64,000 bases of DNA from Coriaria nepalensis (lineage: Eukaryota; Streptophyta; Magnoliopsida; Cucurbitales; Coriariaceae). How positions within the stretch are numbered: the stretch's first letter is position 1; every line of letters starts with the position of its first letter. The stretch lies in the NCBI GenBank assembly GCA_027186245.1, contig CP114486.1, forward strand, positions 2,976,001 through 3,040,000, given 5' to 3'. The notes under the pieces are model-generated. The model searched no databases and had not been told where the DNA came from. It was given only the letters and a program-made list of their open reading frames with translations. Below, one piece after another: positions 1-10,669 of this stretch. The translations under genes were made by a program, and so were the position numbers.

Positions 1-130
1 ATCAGCTACATATATAACTAATTTCTATTAGACTGGTCTACGATTTTTAAGTAGATTAGATCCATATAAGAATCTCGTTCTTTTGTTCAGCTTTTCTGTT
101 GTGATCTAATAACTTAAGCTTGTCTTCTAG

Positions 131-1660
131 GCTCAAAAAATATTTGGTAATAGGTGGACTGAAATCGCAAAGGTTGTTTCAGGAAGGTAAGCATATATGT
201 GATCTTTCTTCTTTTCAGTTTATTTTTTTCTTACATCTCTTATATCCCACATTATTAGAAATGAATGATTTAATCATTTCTCTCTGCCGGATTTTTCGGT
301 TTTGGTTTATACAGAACAGACAATGCTGTGAAAAACAGGTTTTCCACCTTGTGTAAGAAGAGAGCAAAATACGAAGCATTGGCGAAAGAGAACTCCATTT
401 CATACATCAATTCAAACAACAAAAGGGTTTCCTTCCTGGAAATTACTACTCCGATCAAACGGTTGAGGTATAGAGAAACAATTGAATTACATATGTAGAA
501 AGAAAAACATTCCAAGTTTATTGCTCAACATATAGAGACCTTAACAACTGTTCTAATGATAATACTATAGGCGGAGAGACATGTCGGAAAATATCACTGA
601 ACATTGTAATGCTGGGGAACGGTCCCGCAAGCTGCTAAGAGCTCCATTTGCAGTGTTGATTCAGAATTTTAATAACAATGTTAATAATCTTCCAGCTGAG
701 AATAATCAAGTCAATAGTGCCACGAACATAATCCTCAATAACGGTAAACATTTCGGCTAGTAAATGGAAAGAACAGCTAGAAGGAAAAGATGTATGATTT
801 GTGTTCTTTGTTTCTCAACTTGTGAGCAGATGAAAGAAACAAGGTACAAGGAACATTTCTTAAGAAAGACGATCCGAAGATATCCGCTTTGATGCAGCAA
901 GCAGAATTACTCAGCTCTCTTGCTCAGAAAGTTAATGCAGAGAAGACAGAGCAAAATCTTGAGATTGCTTGGAAGGTATACGCATCATTTTTATTTTCTT
1001 GAAACTCCAGCCAAACAGATTTTATATATTATCTCTAAGACATGTAAAATATGATGATCATAAACAGATAGTCCAAGATTTTCTAAAGCAAAGCAAGGAA
1101 AAAGATATCTACAGAAACCAAGTCCAAGATCACGTCGATCTTCAACTCGAAGATATTAAAGATATGATAGAGGACTTGAGAAGCAGTAATGATGGTTATT
1201 ACTTGAGGTAATAATTGAAAGAAAAAGCGTGATATAATTTTGAGTTTTGCTTATTATATGCATTATTTTTCTGGACCGCCTAGTAATAATCTTCATGAAT
1301 CATTCTCCGCGCAGACCAGAATGCAGCACGGAATCAAGATCAAGTCTACAAGGCGAGATCGGATCACATTCGAGAACCAAGTATAGTACTTCTCCTAAGC
1401 AAGTTACCCCACTTTTTAGATCCATGGCAGCCGGAATTCCTAGCCCGAAATTCTCCGAAAGTGTAACGGTTTTATCTTAACATTTTTGTTTCCGTTACTG
1501 TCAGTACTTATAACATTCGCCAATTTAATTTTCTTCCATCTTTCAGGAGAGGAGTTTTCTACTAAAAACACTCGGCGTGGAGTCGACTTCTCCTCGTCCA
1601 TGTTCCAATCCTTCACAACCTCCTCCACACTGCAAAAGATCTCTCCTTCAAAGTCTATAA
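131..1660 (+). CDS. FLP: R2R3-MYB transcription factor, FLP/MYB88 type, 3' part (5' end outside window)
   Basis: FLP and MYB88 are nuclear R2R3-MYB factors that limit divisions late in the stomatal lineage. Visible exons, read from splice sites and frame: 131-186, 315-467, 571-743, 830-975, 1068-1207, 1315-1462 and 1547-1660 (about 309 residues). The first two exons encode the end of repeat R3 (AQKIFGNRWTEIAKVVSGRT, then DNAVKNRFSTLCKKRAKYEA), which is the atypical FLP/MYB88 form rather than the common R3 sequence. Later exons carry a Q/E-rich stretch (QQAELLSSLAQKVNAEK) and DLQLEDIKDMIEDLRSSN, as in the family. The last exon ends in CKRSLLQSL, matching the conserved C-terminus. The N-terminal exons lie left of the window. 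The donor of the sixth exon could be at 1460 or 1462; 1462 keeps the frame. FLP versus MYB88 cannot be decided. Confidence 0.9.
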
Positions 1661-2112
1661 CTGAACCTGCCTTTTCGGGTTTTCTAGTCGAAAAGTGCAA
1701 AATTTTCGAGTCTTGCCTAGTTTGTTATTACTCTTCGGACCTGATTTGTGCGTATATAACATGTTGTTAAGTATCTTTTATGAGTGTGCAAGCATGATTG
1801 AAGAAAGTTTGAAAGAAGATGATAGAAAGCATGGAGGATTAACCAGGTTTTAGAATGGTTAAGATAGAATAAATTTTTTTTTCCTGTCCAGATTTGTGAT
1901 GTAATTGAGCATACTTACGGTCGATTTGAAATGAAATATGATTATGAGTGTTTGGTGTGCATACTAATTTTTCCATCTTCATTAGAATATAATTTAATTC
2001 GTTGTGGTTATCATCAGCTAAATTCATTCCGTACATTCGGAGTCGATTACATGAATATTGATTCGCTTTGCCATTAGAATATAATTGAATTCATTATATT
2101 CTAAACTTATAT
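1661..2112. other. 3' flank of the MYB gene
   Basis: The stretch contains the presumed 3' UTR of the MYB gene and AT-rich intergenic DNA. I see no coding potential or recognisable repeat before the element that starts near 2113. Confidence 0.5.
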
Positions 2113-2579
2113 TAGGGATGAGCAACAAATGATCCGATCCGACTTAATCTGATCGATTTTTTTATTTTTATTTTTAATATAAATTATTTTAAATTTTAAT
2201 TTAATTAATTCTTTATTAAAATAATTTTTTTTTCCTTTCCCATATTTCTTGTAATGAATAAACTTTATTTTTTTCTTTCAAGAATTTTATTAATGAATTT
2301 TCATTAAACGACTCTTAACTCTTAACTCTTAATTTTTTTTTTATAACTTTACATTAATTTTTTTTTAAAATACACTTTTTCATTTATTTATTTCCTTATA
2401 CTATTTTTTCTTAAACACATGAAGTAGTGATTGCTCAATTAAATTAAAAAAAAAATTCAATTTTCCTTTTATTTTATCAATTATATTATTTATATTTTTT
2501 TTTAAAATAAATTTTTATTTATTATTTTCTTAAATAAAATTTTCAATTCAATTATTTTTTAAATGATAACTAACTTCTC

Positions 2580-2619
<40 letters not shown>

Positions 2620-2733
2620 AATAATTTAATTTGACATATATCTAAATATCATTTAATTTGATTTGACCATTCTTCGATATTATCAAAAATTAAATCCGAC
2701 GGATTTAACCGGATACTGATTTCTCAACCCCTC
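2113..2733 (-). mobile_element. Non-autonomous DNA-transposon-like element, copy 1
   Basis: An AT-rich, non-coding block is bounded by imperfect inverted ends: it begins TAGGGATGAGCAA and ends TTTCTCAACCCCT, whose reverse complement is AGGGGTTGAGAAA. Subterminal GATCCGATCCGA/CCGACGGATTTAACCGGAT motifs lie inside both ends. Read in reverse, much of the interior matches the element at 5816-6440 (shared GAAATAAATAAATGAAAAAG and adjoining runs), so this is a repeat family. No clear 8-bp target duplication was seen. An (AT)n run occupies about 2584-2617. The hAT-like class is inferred from the end sequence only. Confidence 0.55.
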
Positions 2734-3267
2734 AAAGCAAGTATCAAGAAATTAAGCATGGAAATGGACTCGTTCAATGATGTTTGACATGTTAAGAATA
2801 AGTCTTCCTCACAATCTACTAAATTATTGTTTATTAATAATAATCGTATTATTCCAAATCTCACTAAGAATATTAAAAATAAAAAATAAAAAATAAAAAA
2901 TAAAAAATCACCCTGCAATCAGGCCTCCCCCTTCCCTCGCTTTCTTTGCTTACTGGTGGGGACAGATACGGGCCCCCACCTCCAATTTTAACAGATTTCT
3001 TTCCACTGAATAAGTATTCGTTCAACTGGAAATACCATTTATACCCCCTGCTCTCGCAGTGACTGCGTAAGCGGCGATGGTTGTGCTGCCACGGGTTTCT
3101 CGAAGGTTCAAACCGGGCAATTCCTTTCGCTTCTTCTAGTTCTAGTTTCTCTCTTTCTCTCTGCGGCTGCTTCACCTTCTGTTCAAATTCTTCCTTTTTG
3201 CTGTTTATTGGAAATTGGTAAGTTGAAGCTTAGTGAAGATTCTGTTCTTGCTCGAAAATCTCCATTA
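2734..3267 (+). promoter_or_regulatory. Upstream region and 5' leader of the kinase gene
   Basis: This stretch separates the transposon-like element from the kinase start codon. The last 150 bases are pyrimidine-rich (TTTCTCTCTTTCTCTCTG near 3147), typical of a plant 5' leader. No clear TATA box could be assigned. Confidence 0.4.
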
Positions 3268-5216
3268 ATGGGTAACTGCTTAGATTCCTCTGCTAAAGTA
3301 GACAACGCTCAGAGCTCTCGCGCCACTTCTGGTAACACTTTCTTCTTACTTTTTTTTTTTTTTTCTGCATTTTGATGAGCTTGGAATCTATGGAGGAAGG
3401 GGGAGTAGAGTATTATAATAGTTAAGGTTCTATTCTCGATTCCGTATTGTGATTGTTGGAAAAGAAGGAGGATTGAATATTTTAGTTAATTAGATTCCTT
3501 TCTGAGTTGTTAACTAATTTTCCAAATTCACAAATTAACTACTTACTTTGATTGCCAATTTCAGTTTTTTCTATTTTATTTTTATTTTAATATTAAAATT
3601 CGCTCTCTTTTTCAATCAGGACTGTCGAAAGGTTCAAGCAATTCAAGCTTTTCATTACCTTCTTCAAGTCTTCCACTACCAAGATCCGAAGGTGAAATCC
3701 TGTTATCTCCGAATCTAAAAGCCTTCTCATTCCACGAGCTAAAGAGCGCAACGAGGAATTTTCGGCCAGATAGTCTCCTTGGAGAAGGAGGATTCGGTTA
3801 TGTCTTCAAGGGATGGATTGATGAACATACACTTACTGCTGCAAAGCCCGGCTCGGGAATGGTAGTTGCCGTCAAGAAGCTTAAACCTGAGGGCTTTCAG
3901 GGCCATAAGGAGTGGTTGGTATGTTCTCAGTTCTCACTACACATATTCTTGCTTTTGGTACACTGGAGTTTAGACTCAAACTGGCTTTCTAAACTGAGAG
4001 CTTTGTGCTAGATCTGATAGCTGATTTGTTTCAGACAGAAGTGAATTATTTGGGCCAACTTCATCATCCGAATCTTGTTAAGCTGATTGGGTATTGCTTG
4101 GATGGTGAGAATCGGCTTTTGGTCTACGAGTTCATGTCCAAGGGGAGCTTAGAAAATCATCTCTTCAGAAGTAAGTAAATTGCATCTAGTGAATAGACTT
4201 CTTACTCAATGAGATGCTAAATACTCTGCTTCTTGAACATTACTTTGCTAAATTCAACACATTTACCCATTCTTCTTATGCAATCTGTTTTTGTTTGACA
4301 GGGGGGCTACAACCACTTCCTTGGGCCTTAAGGATGAAAGTGGCAATAGGTTCAGCCCGGGGGCTTGCTTTTCTCCACGAGGCTGAACCCCAAGTCATTT
4401 ACCGGGATTTCAAGGCCTCTAACATCCTTCTAGATGCGGTAACATAATACAAATATTACAACTATATCTTATCATCTCTTCACCGTAGATATATTTAGGC
4501 TTCCTAAACCTAGTTTCACAACAATATATATGCAGCAATTTAGTGCCAAGCTCTCAGATTTCGGTTTGGCCAAAATGGGCCCCACTGGTGATAGGACCCA
4601 CGTATCTACCCAAGTCATGGGTACCCAAGGCTACGCCGCACCTGAATATGTTGCCACAGGTCCATTACATTATCTTCCGATTATTTAGCATTTGCACATT
4701 TTGGTACTTAGATAAATTTTCTATACTAATTTAGTATTATTATTACTATTATTTTTTGGCTAACCAGGTCGGTTGACTGCGAAAAGTGATGTGTATAGCT
4801 TTGGAGTCGTGTTACTTGAACTATTATCCGGGCAGCAGGCAGTAGACAAGGCTAAAGTCGGGCTGGAGTCAAATTTGGTGGAGTGGGCCAAACAGTATTT
4901 AGGCGACAAGAGAAAATTGTTCCGGATCATGGACACAAAATTGGAGGGCCAGTATCCTCAAAAGGGTGCCTTTGTAGCTGCTTCATTAGCCTTACAATGC
5001 CTGAATTACGAGTCAAAGGTCCGGCCTCGAATGGCTGAGGTTTTAGCTGCACTTGAAGAGCTTGATGCCCCAAAAAGTGTGGTTAGAGTGCCACAGAGAG
5101 ATCATATGGCCCCTATAAAAAAATCTCCTTTGAGGAAAACCCGCTCTCCGTTGAGTTTGACGCCAATTGGTGGGTCTCCTCTGCCATCGCACCGGCAATC
5201 ACCACGCTTACGCTGA
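3268..5216 (+). CDS. Receptor-like cytoplasmic kinase, subfamily VII (PBL/APK type)
   Basis: A complete six-exon Ser/Thr kinase: 3268-3331, 3620-3918, 4035-4170, 4302-4438, 4536-4659, 4768-5216, giving 402 residues. The N-terminus MGNCLDSS has Gly2 and Cys4, a classic N-myristoylation/palmitoylation signal, so plasma-membrane attachment is expected. Kinase motifs are all present: glycine loop [13 protein letters not shown], catalytic lysine in VVAVKKL, catalytic loop [14 protein letters not shown] (RD kinase), DFG in [12 protein letters not shown], activation segment [14 protein letters not shown], and [16 protein letters not shown]. The basic, proline-rich tail ([16 protein letters not shown]) is usual for PBL2/PBL3-like members. 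Family members act downstream of surface immune and growth receptors; the specific pathway here is not determinable. The last codons and 3' flank are duplicated at 17.1-19.2 kb beside a MIR395 copy. Confidence 0.93.
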
Positions 5217-5815
5217 ATGAATAGATCTTGTCAAAGTTTTGATTGAAAGTGAACTAAGTTAATATTACGTCTTGTATCTGTAGAAGTTATGTATTGAGTG
5301 CAGTAGTAGATTTGCTGAAATATAGGTGTTCTATGTACATAAGAAATAAGTTGTTGAGGAATAGGTTATACTATACATGATGCTTCTATCTTTATTGACT
5401 TTTGCTAATTTTGAGAGTAGAGCCGTTTATTCAGTAAGATCATGCTTTATCCAATAACAGGACTACCGGATAACATGGGCGAGCTTTTTGGGATGCTGAT
5501 TGCACGTCTGCATGCATTGGAGCCGATAAGAAAGCAAAAATACAAAAGGCTAACTTGCTCATATGAGATAAGCATGACTTTAGAACATGAAAATTTTCGG
5601 CTAACCAAATACTCTGGTTTGAGTTGGTCCCCACCCAAAAGGGTTTATAACCGACTAGTGGTCATGTCGGTCATGGGCAGTGGGTGAACCTAGACGAAAA
5701 GTAGAGAATGTCTTGAATTTCACTCTATATCCCTTTCAGCTTTGAATTTCTTGATGCAAAGCAATAGAGGAATCTGATTATAATGCAACCAATTGTAATT
5801 TCACTCCAATTGCAT

Positions 5816-6440
5816 TAGGGGTGAGCAACGGATCAGATCGGATTTGATCCGACAACGTCGGATTAACGGTTGGATTGGATCAAATGATCTTCGGATGGAT
5901 GTCAAATCCGATCTATTGTAGTCGGATGGGTGTCAAATCCGATCTATTGTAGTCGGATGGATGTCAGATTAGATCTGTTGTAGTCGGATGGAAGTCGAAT
6001 CGGATGGGACGATTTTATTTTTTTTTTTGAGAAATTTTTTAAAAATAACTTAATTTATATTATGTAGTATTAAATATTATAGAGAAATATTAATATGTTT
6101 AATTGAAGATTATATCTTTTTTAAAAAAAATAATATATATATATATATATTTAATGGAGAAATCAATTATCATTTAAAAAATAATTAATTAAAATTTTAT
6201 TTAAAAAAATAATAAATAAAAATCTATTTTAAAAAACGTAATATATATAATTGACAAAATAAATAAAAAATTGAAAATATTTTTTTTAAATTTAATCGAG
6301 CAATTACTTTATATATTTAAGGAAAAATAATAATGAAAAATTATATAAGAAAATAAATAAATGAAAAAGTGTATATTAACGAAACTTTAATGTAAAAGTA
6401 AGAAAAAATTAAGAGTAAAGAATCATTTAATTAAGAAGAT
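5816..6440 (+). mobile_element. Non-autonomous DNA-transposon-like element, copy 2 (right end truncated)
   Basis: It begins TTAGGGGTGAGCAACGGATC and has GGATCAGATCGGATTTGATC subterminally, the same design as copy 1. Its AT-rich interior matches copy 1 in reverse orientation up to about 6430, but the terminal ~230 bases found in copy 1 are missing. A 36-37-bp tandem repeat (GTCGGATGGATGTCAAATCC and following, about 3.5 units) lies at 5890-6010. Comparison with the paralogous unit near 19.58 kb shows it is an insertion into the MIR395 unit. Confidence 0.55.
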
Positions 6441-6575
6441 GTTTGAGAGTACTGATAAGTACTTAAAAGTACTTATTTTTATAAAATAAGTAGTTTCGAT
6501 TTGTCAAAAAAAACTGTTTAATACTTATTTTTTTTAAAAATAAGTACTTTTTCTACTTATTCATTAGTTTCAGTT
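6441..6575. mobile_element. Small MITE-like insertion
   Basis: A short palindromic, non-coding segment has AGTACTTAAAAGTACTTATTT on the left and AATAAGTACTTTTTCTACTTA on the right. It is absent from the paralogous position near 19.59 kb. The flanks share CAATTG on both sides of the combined 5816-6575 insertion. Class is not certain. Confidence 0.35.
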
Positions 6576-6827
6576 TGATGCAATTGTGGACGGAAAGGAT
6601 CATGAAGGTCTTGTTGGCAATTGTGGAGAGGAAATAAGTTCATGATTTGATTCTCCAAAAAAAATTCTTTTGTGGACAGGGAAAGTATGATTTCCAAGCT
6701 AGAGCTCCTAATTACCCCATTTTTCTGGTCAGGTTCATTACTCATATTGAAGCATTTTCTTCATGCAACTGGGAATTATGTTATCTATCTATCAATCTGG
6801 TGATTCTCTTGTTTCATGTTTGTTTCT

Positions 6828-6836
6828 CTATAAATA
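6828..6836 (+). promoter_or_regulatory. TATA box of MIR395 copy 1
   Basis: CTATAAATA lies about 110 bases upstream of the hairpin and is kept in all four plus-strand copies within a conserved block (TTTCTCTATAAATAC). A GA microsatellite (about 6906-6933) follows before the hairpin, presumably in the primary transcript leader. Confidence 0.7.
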
Positions 6837-6936
6837 CAAAACCTGATTTCTATCTTGCTTCATTAAGAAAGTACTAGAGCATGCAAGATAGTTGTAGTAC
6901 TTAGCAGAGAGAGAGAGAGAGAGAGAGAGAGAGCTG

Positions 6937-7047
6937 GTCAGACGTTTCCTAGAGTTCTCTTGAGCACTTCACTGAGGCTTGTCTTCTGTTTCTAATCTTA
7001 GATTGTCTCACTGAAGTGTTTGGGGGAACTCTTGGTAGCTATCTGAC
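6937..7047 (+). ncRNA. MIR395: MIR395 precursor, copy 1
   Basis: The 3' arm holds a 21-nt sequence at 7011-7031 that starts CTGAAGTGTT and ends GGGGGAACTC, identical to the canonical plant miR395. The 5' arm (6951-6982, AGAGTTCTCTTGAGCACTTC) pairs with it, and GTCAGA/TCTGAC closes the base. Known role of the family: sulfate-starvation-induced repression of ATP sulfurylase (APS) and the sulfate transporter SULTR2;1 mRNAs. Mature strand on the 3' arm is typical for MIR395. Confidence 0.95.
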
Positions 7048-7790
7048 ATGTTAATCAATAGAAAATCCATGCAGGATTGGTTTATGTTTTCTAATTAACT
7101 CTTGTTGGGCAGTAATTAATGAAATCAAAGTTCAGTTCTCGATTTATTAACTGCTGTAAGCCGTGAACGGAAAGGTGATCGGAGTAATCAAAATCTGGGT
7201 TATTATTATTATTTTTTTAATATTATAGGAGAAAAAGAAGGTCCCGAGCCATATTAGAACAACGCTTGAATGTCGTTGTAGAAAGTTAAAATATCAATAA
7301 TAGCAAAAAATAAAAAATTAGCTGAGATTTTCAATTTTTAATTTTTTTTTTGCTTCTTCTGTGTATTTAGTAAGCAGGTTAAAGTAAATTATTTATACTG
7401 AAAAGCTTAAATTAGCCCCACAATTCACTATGTGCGTGTGGTAGATGTGTATAAAATGTTATAAAAGAAAATTGTAAAATCCAAATTTAGTTTTGAATCT
7501 AGTCTTAGGGAACGCGGCAGGTCCAGCAGCCATTGGTGATGGAGGCGGAGGCCACAGTGTCAGAGGCGGCAGTATGATGGCTGTCTATGGTGGATGTGTA
7601 TCAAAATGTAATGAAAGTCAATTTTAGAGGAGCAAACTTGAATAAAAAAAATTAAAAAAGAAATTGAGATGGTAGTAATAACAGAAAGTTAACTTATAAG
7701 GGTCAAAATAGAAGAAAAAAAAATGCATTCATTTTTTTTTTGATATGGCAAACAGTGTTATGTCTGCATTTTTCTAATAAAATATACAAA

Positions 7791-8064
7791 AACAGATTTT
7801 ATATTAAAAATTATTATATATTTTTTTATTAATATTAATTATCTTATTATTAAAATTATTTTATTTTAACTATAATAATTCATATATATATATATAGATG
7901 TATTGTATTTTATTAATATAAAAATATAATTATATATTTAAATATTATCTATAACCTCTATTCTTTCATTAGAGCACTATATGTCAACATTATATTTTTT
8001 TGCTCCACTCCCTTTCAATTGAATCATGACTTTTCAAAAATTATAAATTCCAATCGTATCATTA
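7791..8064. other. AT-rich spacer
   Basis: AT-rich DNA between the MIR395 unit and a Copia-like remnant. I see no genes or clear repeats. Confidence 0.4.
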
Positions 8065-8725
8065 CTCACCACCATGACCTCCGTTGTAACTGCTTCAACT
8101 CTTGCCAATATAATCGTAGCCTCACTATTAACACAACTCCCAATCCAACACATAACTAGTTTTATATTCACTTGTCTCGATGGACCTTACATGAAATTTT
8201 TAGATGGAGTCAATTATCATTACCATCGATATAATACAACATTTGAACAGTTCCCTACAGGCATTACAGATTACGAATCTCTCACAACTACTCTTGATTA
8301 ACTCGTTGTTCGTCACATATCCACTGGTTTGACTATGTAACTCACTTGGAACCCCTTCATTGCCTTTTATAATACTTATACTACTCTTAATTATTTCTAA
8401 TATTTTACTTCTCATTTTTTTTGAGATTTTCCACAATCAAACGTTTCTTATTTTGGTTCTTCACATAACATTTGAATACTACAAACAACATAACAGCAAC
8501 AAACGCTAATAATAATAACTACTTCAATAGTCATACTAGGAGACACCGACGAAATTACGAGTACATATATATATAATCATAAGTACCTTATTGCAGATCA
8601 AATTGCGGATAGAATTACAGATGCTCTTACTAAGAGTCTTTATCTTACCTATTTTCAGTTTCTACGGTCCAAGTTTACTGTAGATACCTGTGTTTCGCTT
8701 GAGGGAGATGAAAGAATATTATGAT
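8065..8725 (+). pseudogene. Deleted Copia-type retrotransposon remnant
   Basis: An ATG at 8074 opens a 75-codon reading frame whose FLDGVNYHYHRY-like segment recalls the start of Copia gag proteins. At 8595-8710 the translation reads IADQIADRITDALTKSLY then FQFLRSKFTVDTC and SLEGD, which is the C-terminal end of Copia RNase H (consensus ADILTKSL..FL..KL). The bulk of pol is missing, so this is an internally deleted, dead copy. A purine-rich GAGGGAGATGAAAG follows, as expected for a polypurine tract. LTRs were not defined. Confidence 0.5.
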
Positions 8726-10479
8726 TTTTTACTAGTTTTAGTTATCTTATCGTAAAGATTATCTTATGGGTAATAATTGATAAGACAGATGTCACTGTCT
8801 TCATTTTTTTTCTGGTTTATGTTATATCCTATTTATGGGGAACACATATTTTAGAGGTTATTCTAGCTTTTAATATTTATCTTTTTCTGTTTTAGATTTT
8901 TTAGGTAACGGTAAGCTTCAGTGGTTATTCCAACGTTTTCTCCAACTTTATTCTTTTTCTGATTCGTTTGAAAGATTGAGGTCGGACAAAAAGGAGGAAG
9001 TGGGAGTTTTTTTTTTTTTTTTTTCAATTATAAATTAAAACATGTATATCGCTTTGTTTCTTTGTACAAAAGGTGAAAATTTTAAGAGGCTTTATGGTAA
9101 GTGAAACTTTTTCCAATTTTTTTGGAGTTTGCTTTTGCAATAATGGTCTATAATATGTCTTGCCGTTTTGGAAAAGCTTGATTCATTTATTAAAACGTCA
9201 GTGGATCTTGAGATTCCGTGGAGTTGAATCCTTCACATCAAATTTGTTCAAACGACTCGTCGGCCTTCTCATCTTACGGAAACGAGTCTGTTAAATCGAC
9301 ACATATAGTTTAGCGGCGTGAGCGAATCTGTTAGTTGACTGTTTGCTGAGATTAGCTTCATCTTCAGGGATCCGGATTTACAAATTCCGACCGATGCCGC
9401 TAACAATCAGAACCCAGCAAACCATATCTTTTAGTTTTGACCAGAAATGTTAAAACAAATTTTTAATATCTTTTAGCTAGACTGCCTTCTTGAATTAGAG
9501 CCTGAAATTTGAAATTTCTTCACAAATCCAAGAAAAAGTTGAAATGCTAGAGATTCATTTTTAACAATTTATTAATGACCGACCTAAATACAACCACATA
9601 ATCATATAGTTTGAGATCATATCAAAGTAATTTCCAAAAAAGAAAAAAAAAATATATTCGTCCCTTAAACTCTTCCATAATTATCAGCTAAATACACATG
9701 CCAAGTGAACCAAAATAGGAAGAGAAAGTGGAAGGGAGGAGAGAAGAGTGAGGAAACAAGTATACTCATCGGTGGAGGGTTCTGATCATTGGCGGTGGCA
9801 GCCGGGATTCTTAGAGATATTTGTGGTCGTTGTTCTATTGATAGGATGGATTGAGTTTCTAAGATGGTGAAAGGAGGTAATTTTAGTTTTATTTAAGTTG
9901 GTTAAAATTAAAGCAATTTTGCCCATCAGATTTAACTTAATCTAATGGTTCAAAACTTATGTAAAATATTGTGTTCCTTGAACATTCTTGAAATCATTAT
10001 ATTTAACTTAATCTAACGGTTCAAAAAGTTGTGTAAAATATTGCGTCACCTTCTCTATTCATATTGTTGTTTTAATATCTCTATTCATATGTGTGAATTG
10101 TGATGGGGGTCATGTTGTTTAGGTTCCCACCACAAAACCTATTACAAAAATATATGGTTTTCAAATCGACAGCAAAACTACATATATAATCACGTTTTAC
10201 ATTTAGGGCCAATTCCATCCGTGCTTTGATTTTTAAACACACGCGATGAATATAAACTATAGGAATAGTACCTAGGACGAACGTACAGTACAGTAAAGTC
10301 AAGAGATATTTAGGGGGGTTTCGCTATTCTGAGAAGGAAACACACAATGAATAACTTTCCTAGCCAGAGCATCTTTAGTGGATTCCACACGACATGTACT
10401 ATATATTTGCACCTTAGCTTATAATCTCATTCATACGACTAGCTAATTAGTACTCCAAATACTAACAATAAGTATCAAA
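8726..10479. other. Intergenic region upstream of the terpene synthase
   Basis: No coding gene was recognised. Two imperfect direct repeats of about 55 bases (ATTTAACTTAATCTAATGGT and the next copy with AACGG) lie at about 9930-9985 and 9998-10053. The last 100 bases form the presumed TPS promoter, with ACTATATATTTGC near 10398 as a possible TATA element. Confidence 0.4.
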
Positions 10480-10636
10480 ATGGCTAAAGTCTTAGAACAA
10501 AGTAATGGCATCAGCTCGAAAACCAACCGTCGCTCAGCCAATTACCATCCCAGCATTTGGGGTCACCATTTCCTCTCATATGATAGTCATGCTTTGGTAA
10601 AAATCAAAGCGCCTTACATACATCATATGCATGCAC

Positions 10637-10669
<33 letters not shown>

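Larger units (their letters stand above)
5217..7790 (+). repeat. MIR395 tandem unit 1 (kinase 3' flank, MIR395, downstream G-rich block)
   Basis: This is the reference copy of the repeated unit, contiguous with the intact kinase. Ordered blocks recur at 18.7-21.8 kb: kinase 3' UTR; a block at 5440-5700 containing GATAACATGGGC and GATGCTGATTGCACGTCTG; TTTGAATTTCTTGATGCAAAGC at 5743; the MIR395 promoter and hairpin (6600-7100); a trailing block with GGTGATCGGAGT; and a G-rich block (about 7505-7640, GGTGATGGAGGCGGAGGCCA). Relative to the other copies it carries inserted elements at about 5816-6575. No protein-coding gene is evident apart from the adjacent kinase. Confidence 0.75.

Noticed and set aside
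8074..8301. Independent small secreted-protein gene
   Set aside because: Followed in order by a Copia RNase H end and polypurine-like tract, so a retroelement gag remnant is more likely.
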